Shown: positions 53,066 to 63,366, numbered from the stretch's first letter. The stretch: DNA of 64,000 nt from Mesorhizobium neociceri (GCF_013520985.1 NZ_JACDTY010000025.1:16598-80597), one strand, 5' to 3'. A program made the numbers and translations. Notes: generated from the sequence alone by a model not told the origin.

Positions 53066-54010
53066 CTACGCAAAGCGTCCGGCGGCCAACCTCTGTTCGT
53101 AGGCTTTGATATGGGTGTATGCGAGCAAGAGTGTCCGCACGTCGACACCTGTTCCCCGAGCCCTCTGCAGCATGAAGCCGATGATATGGTCAACTTCGGT
53201 TCGGCCTCGACGTTCGACATCGCGCAGCATGGAGGTCGTGTAAAGCGAGTCACGCTGGGAGAACGTCCTTCGATATGTTTCCAGGAACTCGCTGCTTGGG
53301 CGATAGCCATTGGCCGCAGCGATATCGCTGACAGTGTCCAGCAGCCCGAGAAATATCGTCTCGCCGTCAGGGGTTCGCACGATTTCGCCGACATTGGCTC
53401 GCATCAGGCAGGTCATGGCGGCTGCTGTCGTTAGGTGGACCAGCTTTTCCCCCATCCGCTGTATGATGTCGGTGACCGCATATGCCTCGACGCCTCGCGT
53501 TCCCTCAAATAGCGCCTTCAAAGTCTCGACGCGCTTAGAGACCTCTCCCGATTGCTCGCCGAATGTGATCGCACGCCAGTCGTTGAGCTGCCGGACGACG
53601 CCGTCCTCGGTCAGGGTAACCTGTATCCTGGCCGATCCGCCGAGCACGCGGTTTCGACCGAATGCCTCATTCAAAATGTCGATATGAGCGACGCCGTTGA
53701 GCAGCGGCAAAATGAAGCCCGATGGCGCAAGTGCCGGCGCGATTGCCTTGATGGCGTCGTCGAGATCGTAGGCTTTGCACGTCAGGATCACCGCATCGTA
53801 GTCAGGCCCGACGTCTGACCCCAGGACGGTCCTGACATTCAACTCGACATTTCCAAATTGGCTTTCAATCCGCAGGCCGCGCTCGTCAAGGAGCTTCCGA
53901 CGCCCCTCCCGCACAAGAAAGGTGACATCCGCGTCAGCCTCAGCCAGGCGACCGCCGAAATAGCCCCCAGTGCCACCAGCACCAAGCACCAGGATCCTTG
54001 GACTACGCAT
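53066..54010 (-). CDS. 2-dehydropantoate 2-reductase-like protein
   Basis: The 314-aa NADPH-dependent ApbA/PanE family protein has an N-terminal Rossmann RILVLGAGGTGGYFGGRLAEA, ILTCKAYDLDDAI with the catalytic Lys region, and LPLLNGVAHIDIL. The C-terminal six-helix part includes TTSMLRDVERRGRTEVDHIIG. The classical enzyme reduces ketopantoate in pantothenate synthesis; this form may act on another substrate. ATG 54010 is chosen over 54100. Confidence 0.9.
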   Translation of the reverse strand: MRSPRILVLGAGGTGGYFGGRLAEADADVTFLVREGRRKLLDERGLRIESQFGNVELNVRTVLGSDVGPDYDAVILTCKAYDLDDAIKAIAPALAPSGFILPLLNGVAHIDILNEAFGRNRVLGGSARIQVTLTEDGVVRQLNDWRAITFGEQSGEVSKRVETLKALFEGTRGVEAYAVTDIIQRMGEKLVHLTTAAAMTCLMRANVGEIVRTPDGETIFLGLLDTVSDIAAANGYRPSSEFLETYRRTFSQRDSLYTTSMLRDVERRGRTEVDHIIGFMLQRARGTGVDVRTLLLAYTHIKAYEQRLAAGRFA

Positions 54011-54154
54011 TGCCTTCCCTATACCGCATTTGGAGTGACGAAAAGGTACCTGCGCGTCTCTTCCCACCGACTGGGAGAAGCGCCCGGAAACGACTTGCAA
54101 TCAGTAGTTCAAAGAGCCCTCGAACACGAAAATTGGCTCGGCATCAGACAAAAA

Positions 54155-54901
54155 TCACCCCAGCCGCCCCAGCACCGGGAAATTCTCCAGCAGCCAATAG
54201 GACACCGTCTGCACGCCGCCGGTGAGGAAGAACACCCCGGCGACGACCAGCAGTGCGCCGATCGCCTTTTCAACGCGGCCGAGGTGGACGCGGAATTTGC
54301 CGAGGAAACGCATGAAGGCGCCGGAAAACAGCGCTGCGATCAGGAACGGGATGCCAAGGCCGAGCGAATAGGCGGCGAGCAGCAGTGCGCCCTCACCCAC
54401 CGTTTCACGGCCGCCGGCCAGCGTCAGGATCGGCCCCAGCACTGGACCGATGCACGGCGTCCAGCCGAAGGCGAAGGCAAGCCCCATGACATAGGCGGCG
54501 ACCATGTTGGCTGGCTTGCCCTGCGACTGGAAGCGCGCCTCGCGTGACAGAAGCGGGATGCGCAACACACCGAGGAAGTTCAAGCCCATCAGGATGATCA
54601 GCACGCCGGCGGCCATCGCCAGCGGTTCCTGCCAGACGCGCAGCCAATGGCCGATGGTCGAGGCGCCGGCGCCGAGCGCGACGAACACGGTGGAGAAACC
54701 GAGCACGAAGGCGATCGAGGAGGAGAGCAGCGCGCCACGCGCGCCGGCCTTGGCCGTAACGCCGGCATCGCCACGAAAATCGTCGACCGAGACGCCTGCC
54801 ATGTAGCAGAGATAGGGCGGCACCAGCGGCAGCACGCAAGGCGACAGGAACGAGATCGCCCCCGCCCCGACCGCGCTGACATAGCCAATGTCCAATGCCA
54901 T
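54155..54901 (-). CDS. ccdA: Cytochrome c biogenesis protein CcdA
   Basis: The 248-aa membrane protein transfers reducing equivalents from cytosolic thioredoxin to the periplasm. It has six predicted helices with the two redox Cys motifs GAISFLSPCVLPLVPPYLCYMAG and FAFGWTPCIGPVLGPILTLA. GGAGTTTGGGA lies before the ATG. It supports heme attachment and disulfide reduction. Confidence 0.93.
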   Translation of the reverse strand: MALDIGYVSAVGAGAISFLSPCVLPLVPPYLCYMAGVSVDDFRGDAGVTAKAGARGALLSSSIAFVLGFSTVFVALGAGASTIGHWLRVWQEPLAMAAGVLIILMGLNFLGVLRIPLLSREARFQSQGKPANMVAAYVMGLAFAFGWTPCIGPVLGPILTLAGGRETVGEGALLLAAYSLGLGIPFLIAALFSGAFMRFLGKFRVHLGRVEKAIGALLVVAGVFFLTGGVQTVSYWLLENFPVLGRLG

Positions 54902-55127
54902 TCCCAAACTCCAGATCTGTAGCGCCGATATAGCGACGCAAAACCATGTTCGCCAATCACCATCGTGTGGCATTTGGCTACAGGTACGACCCGGCCGGGG
55001 GAATTGTTACCGGCAGCGGCGCCAATCCTAAGTTGACCAAGCCAGGGAAGAAACGTCCTTCGCCGAGCGTTCACAAAGCGAAGCCGCGATTTCTGCGCGC
55101 TTCGTCGGATCACCCAGGGAGATTTCC

Positions 55128-55505
55128 ATGAAAACGATCACTGTCGGGCTCGCGGCCCTTCTGCTCAGCACCGCCGCATCCTTCGCCGCTGAAGCGTGGA
55201 AGGAAGCCGAAGTCAACGGCACCAAGATTTACACCGATGCCAACGGCATGACGCTCTATACCTATGACAAGGACGAGAAGGGCAAGACCAACTGCTACGA
55301 CAAATGCGCCACCAACTGGCCGCCGCTGAAGGCCGAGGCCGGCGCCAAGGCGGATGACGAATGGAGCATCGTCGACCGCACCGACGGCACCAAGATGTGG
55401 GCCTATGACGGCAAGCCGGTCTACACCTTCATCAAGGACAAGAAGGCTGGTGACGTCACCGGGGACGGTGTCGGCGAAGTCTGGCACATCGTCAAGGCCG
55501 ACTGA
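55128..55505 (+). CDS. Secreted repeat protein (lipoprotein_15 / YXDD-like)
   Basis: The 125-aa protein has signal peptide MKTITVGLAALLLSTAASFA and two copies of the repeat TLYTYDKDEKGKTNCYDKCATNWPP and PVYTFIKDKKAGDVTGDG, the pattern of this secreted Lipoprotein_15 family. Two Cys in CYDKCATNW could form a disulfide. Function is unknown; related proteins occur in the periplasm. Confidence 0.9.
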   Translation: MKTITVGLAALLLSTAASFAAEAWKEAEVNGTKIYTDANGMTLYTYDKDEKGKTNCYDKCATNWPPLKAEAGAKADDEWSIVDRTDGTKMWAYDGKPVYTFIKDKKAGDVTGDGVGEVWHIVKAD

Positions 55506-55809
55506 TCCTTCGAACCTCTACTCCCGCCCGGTCGGCGGGACTCAGCTGGCCGCCGGCTCCAAGCGACCCGGTGGCCAGTTTGCATTTGCAGCAGGACGAA
55601 ACCGCTAATTTCCGGCGGCTCGAAGCAGCAACCGCTCTTCCCCGAAATTTGTGATCTTCTCCATACACTCTAAGAGTGTATTGCAACGGACGCCTCCGCA
55701 TTTTGGCCACTTGCCCTTGACCGATCGCAAAAGCGCGGCCATGTGAGCGACGAATTGAATGCGTCACGCAGCGGAATTCTTCTGCCGCCCACAGCTGATA
55801 TGAGACCTC
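55506..55809. other. Intergenic region upstream of topA
   Basis: These 304 bases contain a perfect palindrome (55663-55681) about 130 bases before topA. A minus-strand frame through this stretch begins inside topA and is not called. Confidence 0.55.
55663..55681. promoter_or_regulatory. Perfect 19-bp palindrome, candidate operator
   Basis: ATACACTCT, one A, AGAGTGTAT. It is symmetric over 9-bp arms and lies between the secreted repeat gene and topA. No regulator gene is adjacent. Confidence 0.6.
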
Positions 55810-58446
55810 ATGGACGTCGTCGTCGTCGAATCGCCGGCCAAGGCAAAGACAATCAACAAATACCTCGGCAAGAACTATAAGGTTCTGGCCTCGTTCGGCC
55901 ATGTCCGCGATCTGCCGGCCAAGGATGGCTCGGTGCGTCCGGACGAGGATTTCGCCATGTCCTGGGCGGTCGACACCGCCTCTGGCAAGCGCCTTGCCGA
56001 CATTGCCAAGGCGGTCAAGGATGCCGACGGCCTGATCCTCGCTACCGACCCGGACCGCGAGGGCGAGGCCATTTCCTGGCATGTGCTGGAAGTGTTGAAG
56101 CAGAAGCGCGCGCTGAAGGACAAGCCAGTCAGCCGCGTCGTCTTCAACGCCATCACCAAATCCTCGGTGCTGGAGGCGATGGCCAATCCGCGCCAGATCG
56201 ACGGGCCACTGGTCGATGCCTATCTCGCCCGCCGCGCACTCGACTATCTCGTCGGCTTCACGCTGTCGCCGGTGCTGTGGCGCAAATTGCCGGGCGCCCG
56301 TTCGGCCGGCCGCGTCCAGTCGGTGGCGCTGCGTCTGGTCTGCGACCGCGAGTCCGAAATCGAACGCTTCATCCGCGAGGAATACTGGCAGATCGCCGCC
56401 CTCCTCGGCACGCCGCGCAACGAGACTTTCGAGGCACGGCTGACCGCTTTCGAGCGCAAGAAGCTGCAGAAGCTCGACATCGCCAACAAGGCGCAGGCCG
56501 ACGACATCAAGGGCATGCTTGAGGGCGCGACCTTCAAGGCGCTGTCGGTGGAAGCCAAGCCGACCCGGCGCAATCCCGGCCCGCCCTTCACCACCTCGAC
56601 GCTGCAGCAGGCGGCATCATCGGGCCTCGGCTTTTCGGCCACCCGCACCATGCAGGTGGCGCAGCGCCTCTATGAAGGCATGGAGATCGGCGGCGAGACC
56701 ACCGGCCTGATCACCTATATGCGAACCGACGGCGTGCAGATGGCGCCGGAGGCCATCGATGCCGCACGAGACGCCATCGCCAAGGAATTCGGCCCAAGAT
56801 ATCTGCCGGAAAAGCCGCGTCAGTACACAACAAAGGCCAAGAACGCCCAGGAAGCGCACGAGGCGATCCGCCCGACCGATTTCATGCGCACCCCGGCATC
56901 GGTCAGGCAATATCTCGATGCCGACCAGGCACGGCTTTACGAGCTGATCTGGAAGCGCGCCATCGCCAGCCAGATGCAGTCGGCCGAGATCGAGCGCACC
57001 ACGGTCGAAATCGAGGCGGTCAACGGCGCCCGCACCACGGAGCTGCGCGCCGTCGGCTCGGTCGTCCGCTTCGACGGTTTTATCGCCGCCTACACCGACC
57101 AGAAGGACGATGACGCGGAAGACGAGGAGAACCGTCGCCTGCCTGAGATTCGCGCCGGCGAACAGCTTGCCCGCCAGGCGATCAACGCCACTCAGCACAC
57201 CACCGAGCCGCCGCCGCGCTATTCCGAGGCATCGCTGATCAAGAAGCTGGAAGAGCTCGGCATCGGCAGGCCGTCGACATACACCGCGATCCTGAAGACG
57301 CTGGAAGACCGCGACTACGTCACCATCGACAAGCGCCGGCTGGTGCCGCAGGCCAAGGGCCGGCTGCTGTCGGCCTTCCTCGAAAGCTTCTTCGAGCGCT
57401 ATGTCGAATATGACTTCACGGCATCGCTGGAAGAAAAACTCGACGAGATTTCCGACGGCAAGCTCGCCTGGAAAGATGTGCTGCGCGACTTCTGGAAGGA
57501 TTTTTCCGGCGCCGTCGCCGACATCAAGGAATTGCGCGTCACCGACGTGCTCGACGCGCTGAACGAGGAACTGGCGCCGCTGGTGTTTCCGGCGCGCGAG
57601 GATGGCTCCAACCCGCGCATCTGCCCGAAATGCGGCACCGGCAATCTGTCGCTGAAGCTCGGCAAGTTCGGCGCCTTCGTCGGCTGCTCCAACTATCCGG
57701 AATGCTCGTTCACCCGCCAGCTTGGCGACGCCGCCAACCCGAATGGCGAGAATGGCGGCGGCGAGGACGGCACCAAGGTGCTGGGCAAAGACCCCTACAC
57801 CGCAGAGGAAATCACGCTGCGCTCAGGCCGCTTCGGCCCCTACATCCAGCGCGGCGACGGCAAGGAAGCCAAGCGCTCCAGCCTGCCCAAGGGCTGGACG
57901 CCTGATAGCATCGACCATGAGAAGGCGCTCGCTCTTCTCTCTTTGCCGCGCGATGTCGGCAAGCACCCGGAGAGCGGCAAGATGATCTCGGCCGGCCTCG
58001 GCCGCTACGGCCCGTTCGTGCTGCATGACGGCACCTATGCCAATGTCGACAGCATCGACGACGTCTTCTCGATCGGCCTCAACCGCGCCGTGTCGGTGAT
58101 CGCCGAGAAGCAGCTGAAGGGCAAGGGCGGCCGCAATGGCGGCACTGCCGCAGCACTCAAGGAGCTCGGCGACCATCCCGATGGCGGCGGCAAGATCGTC
58201 GTGCGCGACGGCAAATACGGGCCTTACGTCAATTACGGCAAGGTCAACGCGACCCTGCCCAAGGGCAAGGATCCGCAGTCGGTCACCGTCGAGGACGCGC
58301 TGGCGCTGATTGCCGAGAAGGAAGCCAAGGGCGGTGGCGGCAAGAAGCCGTTCCGCAAGGCAGCAGCGGCCAAGACGCCTGCAGCCAAGAAAACCACAGC
58401 CAAAAAGTCGGCGACCAAGAAGCCGGCGGCGAAGAAAAAGGGATAG
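55810..58446 (+). CDS. topA: DNA topoisomerase I
   Basis: The 878-aa type IA topoisomerase relaxes negative supercoils. The Toprim part has VVESPAKAKTINKYLG and ATDPDREGEAISWH; active-site Tyr303 is in LITYMRTDG. One C4 zinc ribbon (CPKCGTGNLSLKLGKFGAFVGC) and three GRFGPYIQ-like repeats follow. The last 35 residues are a Lys/Ala-rich tail (KTPAAKKTTAKKSATKK), a DNA-binding extension. The rnr gene starts 5 bases later. Confidence 0.97.
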   Translation: MDVVVVESPAKAKTINKYLGKNYKVLASFGHVRDLPAKDGSVRPDEDFAMSWAVDTASGKRLADIAKAVKDADGLILATDPDREGEAISWHVLEVLKQKRALKDKPVSRVVFNAITKSSVLEAMANPRQIDGPLVDAYLARRALDYLVGFTLSPVLWRKLPGARSAGRVQSVALRLVCDRESEIERFIREEYWQIAALLGTPRNETFEARLTAFERKKLQKLDIANKAQADDIKGMLEGATFKALSVEAKPTRRNPGPPFTTSTLQQAASSGLGFSATRTMQVAQRLYEGMEIGGETTGLITYMRTDGVQMAPEAIDAARDAIAKEFGPRYLPEKPRQYTTKAKNAQEAHEAIRPTDFMRTPASVRQYLDADQARLYELIWKRAIASQMQSAEIERTTVEIEAVNGARTTELRAVGSVVRFDGFIAAYTDQKDDDAEDEENRRLPEIRAGEQLARQAINATQHTTEPPPRYSEASLIKKLEELGIGRPSTYTAILKTLEDRDYVTIDKRRLVPQAKGRLLSAFLESFFERYVEYDFTASLEEKLDEISDGKLAWKDVLRDFWKDFSGAVADIKELRVTDVLDALNEELAPLVFPAREDGSNPRICPKCGTGNLSLKLGKFGAFVGCSNYPECSFTRQLGDAANPNGENGGGEDGTKVLGKDPYTAEEITLRSGRFGPYIQRGDGKEAKRSSLPKGWTPDSIDHEKALALLSLPRDVGKHPESGKMISAGLGRYGPFVLHDGTYANVDSIDDVFSIGLNRAVSVIAEKQLKGKGGRNGGTAAALKELGDHPDGGGKIVVRDGKYGPYVNYGKVNATLPKGKDPQSVTVEDALALIAEKEAKGGGGKKPFRKAAAAKTPAAKKTTAKKSATKKPAAKKKG

Positions 58447-58450
58447 CAGC

Positions 58451-60757
58451 GTGGCGCGCAGGATCACCGGTAGAAGCCACGGCGATCCGCGCACCGCCGA
58501 CACCAGGGCCAAGGTCAAGGACGACTACCGGCCCTCGCGCGACGAAATTCTGCGCTATATCGCCGAGAATCCCGACCGCGCCGGCAAACGCGACATCGCC
58601 AAGGCGTTTGCCCTGCGCGGCGACGACCGCATCTGGCTGAAGGACATTCTGCGCGACCTGCAGGACGAAGGCGTCCTGACCAAGGAGCGCAAGCGGCTTG
58701 CCCGTGTCGGCGCCTTGCCCCATGTCGCCGTGCTCGACATTTTTGGCCGCGACGGCGACGGTATCTTGCTGGCGCATCCGGCCGAGGCCGTCGGCACCGG
58801 CGAGCCTCCCGTCGTCTCGATCCGCGTCTCGCGCGGGGGCAATGGCCCAGCGCCGGGCATCGGCGACCGCGTGCTGGCAAAAACCTTCCCGACCGATGAG
58901 CCGACCGGCCCCGCCTACACCGGCCGGGTGATGAAGATTTTCGAGAAGCGGACCGATGCCGTGCTCGGCGTCTTCCGCGTGCTGAAGGACGGCACCTTCC
59001 GCATCGAACCGGTGGAGCGGCGCCAGCCCGAACTGATCGTCGACAAGGAATTCCAGAACGGCGCCAAAAACGGCGACCTCGTCGAAGTCGAGCCGGCGCG
59101 GGCCTCCCGATACGGGCTGCCGCGTGCGAAAGTGCTGGCGGTGCTGGGTTCGCTGACCAGCGAAAAGGCGGTCTCGATGATCGCCATCCATGCGCATGAC
59201 ATTCCGCATATCTTCCCGGCCGACGTCATCGCCGAGTCCGAAGCGGTCAAGCCGGCGACGATGGATCAGCGCGAGGACTGGCGCGACCTGCCGCTGGTCA
59301 CCATCGACCCGGCCGACGCCAAGGACCATGACGATGCGGTGTTTGCCACGGCCGACCTCGACGAGAAAAATCCCGGCGGCGTGATCGCCACGGTAGCGAT
59401 CGCCGATGTCGCGGCCTATGTCCGCTATGGCACCGCGCTCGACCGCGAGGCGCTGAAGCGCGGCAATTCGGTCTATTTCCCCGACCGCGTCGTACCGATG
59501 CTGCCCGAGCGCATCTCCAACGACCTCTGTTCGCTGCGCGAGGGCCAGGATCGGCCGGCGCTTGCCGTGCGCATGACCTTCTCGGCCGATGGCCGCAAGC
59601 TGCGCCACACCTTCCACCGCGTCATGATTAAGTCGGCGGCCAAGCTCGCTTACCCGCAGGCGCAGGCGGCGATAGACGGCGTGACCGACGACAAGACCGG
59701 CCCGATCCTCGATACGGTGCTGAAGCCGCTCTGGGATGCCTACGCGATCCTCAAGCGCGGCCGTGACGGCCGCCAGCCGCTGGAGCTCGATTTGCCGGAG
59801 CGCAAGATCATGCTCAAGCCGGATGGCACCGTCGACCGCGTCATCGTTCCTGAGCGGCTCGACGCCCACAAGCTGATCGAAGAATTCATGATCCAGGCCA
59901 ATGTCGCCGGCGCGGAAACGCTTGAGGCGAAGAAGCAGGCGCTGGTCTACCGCGTCCACGACGCGCCGTCGCTGGCCAAGCAGGAATCGCTGCGCGAATT
60001 CCTACAGACGCTCGGCCTGTCACTGGCGCGCGGTGCGCAGATGCGGCCCGCCCAGTTCAACGGCATTCTCGAGCGCGTGCGCGGCGCCGACAATGAAGGG
60101 CTGGTCAACGAAGTGGTGCTGCGTTCGCAGAGCCAGGCCGAATACTCGCCCAAGAACATTGGCCATTTCGGCCTCAATCTCAGGCGCTATGCCCACTTCA
60201 CCTCGCCGATCCGCCGCTACGCCGATCTGATCGTGCATCGCGGACTGATTGCCGCACTCGGGCTTGGTCCGGGCGGGCTGACGCACGACGAAGAGACACG
60301 GCTTGAAGACGTCGGGGTGCTGATCTCCGGCACCGAGCGCCGCGCGATGGCGGCGGAGCGCGACACGGTCGACCGGCTGATCGCCGCCTATCTCGCCGAG
60401 CGCATCGACGACCGTTTCGACGCCCGCATCTCGGGCGTCACCAAGTCGGGACTATTTGTCCAATTGCCGCAGTTTGGCGCGGATGGTTTCATCCCGGTGT
60501 CAAGTCTGGATGGCGATTACTATATATTCGACGAAACCGCGCGATCGCTGTTCGGAGAACGCACCGGCAAGGGTTATCAGCTTGCCGACCGCGTCGAGGT
60601 TCGCCTGATCGAGGTGGCGCCGATGGCCGGCGCGATGCGTTTCGAGATGCTGACCGACCCGAAGCCCCTGCCCGGCTCCAAGCGGTCGTTTCACAAGGCA
60701 AAAGGCCGCGCCCGCGCGTCGCAATCGCGCCCGGGGTCGCGCGGCGGGAGACGGTAA
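58451..60757 (+). CDS. rnr: Ribonuclease R
   Basis: The 768-aa 3'-5' exoribonuclease of the RNB family has an N-terminal winged helix (PSRDEILRYIAENPDRAGKRDIAKAF), cold-shock domains, and the catalytic block TIDPADAKDHDDAVFATAD with metal-binding Asp residues. RNB motifs include YVRYGTALDREALKRGNSVYFPDRVVPMLPE. The C-terminal S1 domain is ISGVTKSGLFVQLPQFGADGFIPVS. Start is GTG at 58451 with AAGGG upstream in the topA tail, so it is co-transcribed with topA. Confidence 0.96.
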   Translation: MARRITGRSHGDPRTADTRAKVKDDYRPSRDEILRYIAENPDRAGKRDIAKAFALRGDDRIWLKDILRDLQDEGVLTKERKRLARVGALPHVAVLDIFGRDGDGILLAHPAEAVGTGEPPVVSIRVSRGGNGPAPGIGDRVLAKTFPTDEPTGPAYTGRVMKIFEKRTDAVLGVFRVLKDGTFRIEPVERRQPELIVDKEFQNGAKNGDLVEVEPARASRYGLPRAKVLAVLGSLTSEKAVSMIAIHAHDIPHIFPADVIAESEAVKPATMDQREDWRDLPLVTIDPADAKDHDDAVFATADLDEKNPGGVIATVAIADVAAYVRYGTALDREALKRGNSVYFPDRVVPMLPERISNDLCSLREGQDRPALAVRMTFSADGRKLRHTFHRVMIKSAAKLAYPQAQAAIDGVTDDKTGPILDTVLKPLWDAYAILKRGRDGRQPLELDLPERKIMLKPDGTVDRVIVPERLDAHKLIEEFMIQANVAGAETLEAKKQALVYRVHDAPSLAKQESLREFLQTLGLSLARGAQMRPAQFNGILERVRGADNEGLVNEVVLRSQSQAEYSPKNIGHFGLNLRRYAHFTSPIRRYADLIVHRGLIAALGLGPGGLTHDEETRLEDVGVLISGTERRAMAAERDTVDRLIAAYLAERIDDRFDARISGVTKSGLFVQLPQFGADGFIPVSSLDGDYYIFDETARSLFGERTGKGYQLADRVEVRLIEVAPMAGAMRFEMLTDPKPLPGSKRSFHKAKGRARASQSRPGSRGGRR

Positions 60758-61209
60758 TGGCGAGCGAATTGGGAATCCAGGAACAGGTTTTCGGCGGCGA
60801 ACATCATTCGGGCCGGGTCGCCCGCCCGCTGTGGACGGCGATGAAGCGCGGCGCGCTTGGCCGCTGCCCGCATTGCGGCGAAGGCAAACTGTTTGCCGGC
60901 TTCACCAAGAGCGTCGACAAATGCAGCGTCTGCGGTGAGGAGCTTTACCACCACCGCGCCGACGATCTGCCCGCCTATCTCGTCATCGTCATTGTCGGCC
61001 ACATCGTTCTCGGCGCCTTCATGGCTGTCGAGGCGACCTCGACGCTCTCCATGTGGCAGCACATCGCCATCTGGGTGCCGCTGACCATCATTCTGTCTCT
61101 CGTCCTGCTGCAACCGGTCAAGGGCGCCGTCATCGGACTGCAATGGGCGTTCTATATGCACGGTTTCGGCGGCGAAAAGGATGGGGCTGAGCCACGTCCC
61201 GGAACCTGA
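60757..61209 (+). CDS. DUF983 membrane protein
   Basis: The 150-aa DUF983 protein has CPHCGEGKLFAGFTKSVDKCSVCGEELYHHRADD as a four-Cys zinc-ribbon-like N-terminal part. Two membrane helices follow (LVIVIVGHIVLGAFMAVEA, IWVPLTIILSLVLLQPVKG). Its ATG overlaps the rnr stop by one base, so topA-rnr-DUF983 form an operon. Function unknown. Confidence 0.93.
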   Translation: MASELGIQEQVFGGEHHSGRVARPLWTAMKRGALGRCPHCGEGKLFAGFTKSVDKCSVCGEELYHHRADDLPAYLVIVIVGHIVLGAFMAVEATSTLSMWQHIAIWVPLTIILSLVLLQPVKGAVIGLQWAFYMHGFGGEKDGAEPRPGT

Positions 61210-61295
61210 AATGCACCAGGCAATGTCGCCTGGCGCAACATGCCGACCGTGAAAGGCCACTTTCGTTTGCCAGAAGTTTCCGCTAGGTCCTGCGC

Positions 61296-62036
61296 ATGGA
61301 AGGTATGACCAAGGCGGAAGTCGGCAGGGTGGAGCGGGGCACAATCGCCCATAGCAGCCAGCCCATGCGTCCGCGTGACGCCGCCACTCTGATCCTGCTC
61401 GAACGCAAGGGCGACGAGGTGCTGGTGCTGATGGGCCGGCGCCATGCCGGCCACGCCTTCATGCCCGGCAAATTCGTCTTTCCCGGCGGCCGCACCGATC
61501 CGGCCGATAGCCGCATTGCCGTTGCCACCCCACTTCATTCCGACGAAGAAGCCAAGCTGACCGCCAGCGTAGGCCGCATCAGCCCATCGCGGGCCCGCGC
61601 CATCGCGCTCTCGGCCATCCGCGAGACCTACGAGGAAGCCGGCCTGCTCATCGGCCGCAAAGGCGCCTTCGCAACCGACAAGCGCGACTGGCAAGGCTTT
61701 GTCGAACACGGCGTGCAGCCTTCGCTGGCGCCGCTTCGCTTCATCGCCCGCGCCATCACCCCGCCCAATCGCGTGCGTCGTTTCGACACCCGCTTCTTCA
61801 GCGCCTGGCGCGGCGACGTCGCCGTCGAGCTGCCGGGTGGTGGTCCGACCAACGAGCTGGAAGAACTGGTCTGGCTGCCGCTCGCCAAGGCCAGAGAGGC
61901 GGATATCCCCGACATCACCCGAACGATCCTGCAGGAGCTGGAAAGGCGGCTTGCCGACGATCCACACCTGCGACCCGGTGCGGCCGTGCCGTTCTACCGG
62001 CTTGTCCGCAACCGCTTCGTTCGCGAAATTCTTTAG
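61296..62036 (+). CDS. NUDIX hydrolase
   Basis: The 246-aa NUDIX protein of the CoA-pyrophosphatase/ADP-ribose-like group has an N-terminal strand (AATLILLERKGDEVLVLMGRRHAGHAFMPGKFVFPGG) and a NUDIX helix ALSAIRETYEEAGLLIG with the EE core. The loop between GGRTDPAD and the helix is longer than usual. A substrate cannot be assigned. Confidence 0.88.
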   Translation: MEGMTKAEVGRVERGTIAHSSQPMRPRDAATLILLERKGDEVLVLMGRRHAGHAFMPGKFVFPGGRTDPADSRIAVATPLHSDEEAKLTASVGRISPSRARAIALSAIRETYEEAGLLIGRKGAFATDKRDWQGFVEHGVQPSLAPLRFIARAITPPNRVRRFDTRFFSAWRGDVAVELPGGGPTNELEELVWLPLAKAREADIPDITRTILQELERRLADDPHLRPGAAVPFYRLVRNRFVREIL

Positions 62037-62074
62037 CCCCCGAAATTTTCTAACATCGAGTATTCAGGCATCAC

Positions 62075-63250
62075 ATGACGGTCGATACCCAGCAAGAGGG
62101 CGACGAGCGCGTACATTGGCTACCGATGATCGCCGCGATCTCGTCGATCAGCGTCGTCGGCATCGCCATCGGCCTCGGCATGCCGCTGCTTAGTGTTATT
62201 CTCGAGAGCCGCGGCCACTCGGCATCGATGATCGGCCTCAACACGGCGGTCGCCGGCCTCGCCTCGATCGCCGGCGCCCCGCTGGCGACGCCGCTGGCGA
62301 TGCGCTTCGGCGTCGCCTGGACCATGATCGGCATGATCGCCGCCGGCGCGCTCGCCTTTGTCGGCTTCCATTTTGCGCCGGACTTCTGGATGTGGTTTCC
62401 GCTGCGCATCGCGCTGCACATCGCGCTCACCGTGCTGTTCATCCTGTCGGAATTTTGGATCAGCACCTCGGCGCCGCCGCGTCGGCGTGGCCTGGTGCTC
62501 GGCATCTACGCCACCGTGCTCTCGCTCGGCTTTGCCGCCGGGCCGTGGATCTTCGCCCATATCGGCAGCACCGGCTTCAGGCCGTTCGGCGTCATCATCG
62601 TGCTGGTGGCGCTGGCCGCAATCCCGGTGCTGGCCGCGCGCAACGAAAGCCCCACCATCGTCGTCGACGGCGAAACCAGCAACTTCCTGCGCTACATCTG
62701 GCTGGTGCCGACGGCGACCGCTGCCGTGCTGGTGTTCGGCGCCGTGGAAACCGGCGGCTTTGCGCTGTTCCCGGTCTATGGCAACCGCATCGGCTACTCC
62801 GAGGCGGATGCTGCCCTTCTGCTCACCATGATCGGCCTCGGCAACGTGCTGTTGCAGATCCCGATCGGCATGATCAGCGATCGCGTCAGCGACCGCCGCT
62901 ATTTGCTTTTGGCCTGCGCCACGGTCGGGCTTGCCGGCACCATCTTCATGCCGTTCTTCGCCGGGAATTGGCACCTGATGGCGGCGCTGCTGTTCGTCTG
63001 GGGCGGTGTGGTGGCCGCCATGTACACGATCGGTCTTGCCCATCTGGGCTCCCAGCTGTCCGGCCATGAGCTGGCCTCGGCCAACGCCGCCTTCGTGCTT
63101 TGCTACGGCGTCGGCATGGTGCTTGGCCCGCAGGCGATCGGCATCGGCATGGATGCGTTCGGCCCGTCCGGATTCGGCTGGTCGCTTGGCCTGTTCTTCG
63201 CCGCCTATATCGCCCTGGTCAGCGCCAGGCTGGTCCGCAAAATCTGGTAG
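62075..63250 (+). CDS. MFS transporter
   Basis: The 391-aa protein has 12 predicted membrane helices. The first half starts IAAISSISVVGIAIGLGMPLLSVIL, and the cytoplasmic loop ISTSAPPRRRGLVLGIYATVLSLGFAAGP is typical of the YcaD-like group. The second half carries MISDRVSDRRYLLLACATVGLAGT (the A-motif copy in loop 8-9). The substrate is unknown. Confidence 0.92.
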   Translation: MTVDTQQEGDERVHWLPMIAAISSISVVGIAIGLGMPLLSVILESRGHSASMIGLNTAVAGLASIAGAPLATPLAMRFGVAWTMIGMIAAGALAFVGFHFAPDFWMWFPLRIALHIALTVLFILSEFWISTSAPPRRRGLVLGIYATVLSLGFAAGPWIFAHIGSTGFRPFGVIIVLVALAAIPVLAARNESPTIVVDGETSNFLRYIWLVPTATAAVLVFGAVETGGFALFPVYGNRIGYSEADAALLLTMIGLGNVLLQIPIGMISDRVSDRRYLLLACATVGLAGTIFMPFFAGNWHLMAALLFVWGGVVAAMYTIGLAHLGSQLSGHELASANAAFVLCYGVGMVLGPQAIGIGMDAFGPSGFGWSLGLFFAAYIALVSARLVRKIW

Positions 63251-63366
63251 CTTTAACCGCCCGCCAGCCTGCGCAATCCTTCGAAGCGACGCCGCTGCTG
63301 ACAGAACCGTGTCAGGAGGCCTCAGCTAAAAGGGTGTCCCAAAATACCCGAGTTGAGGATACGACG

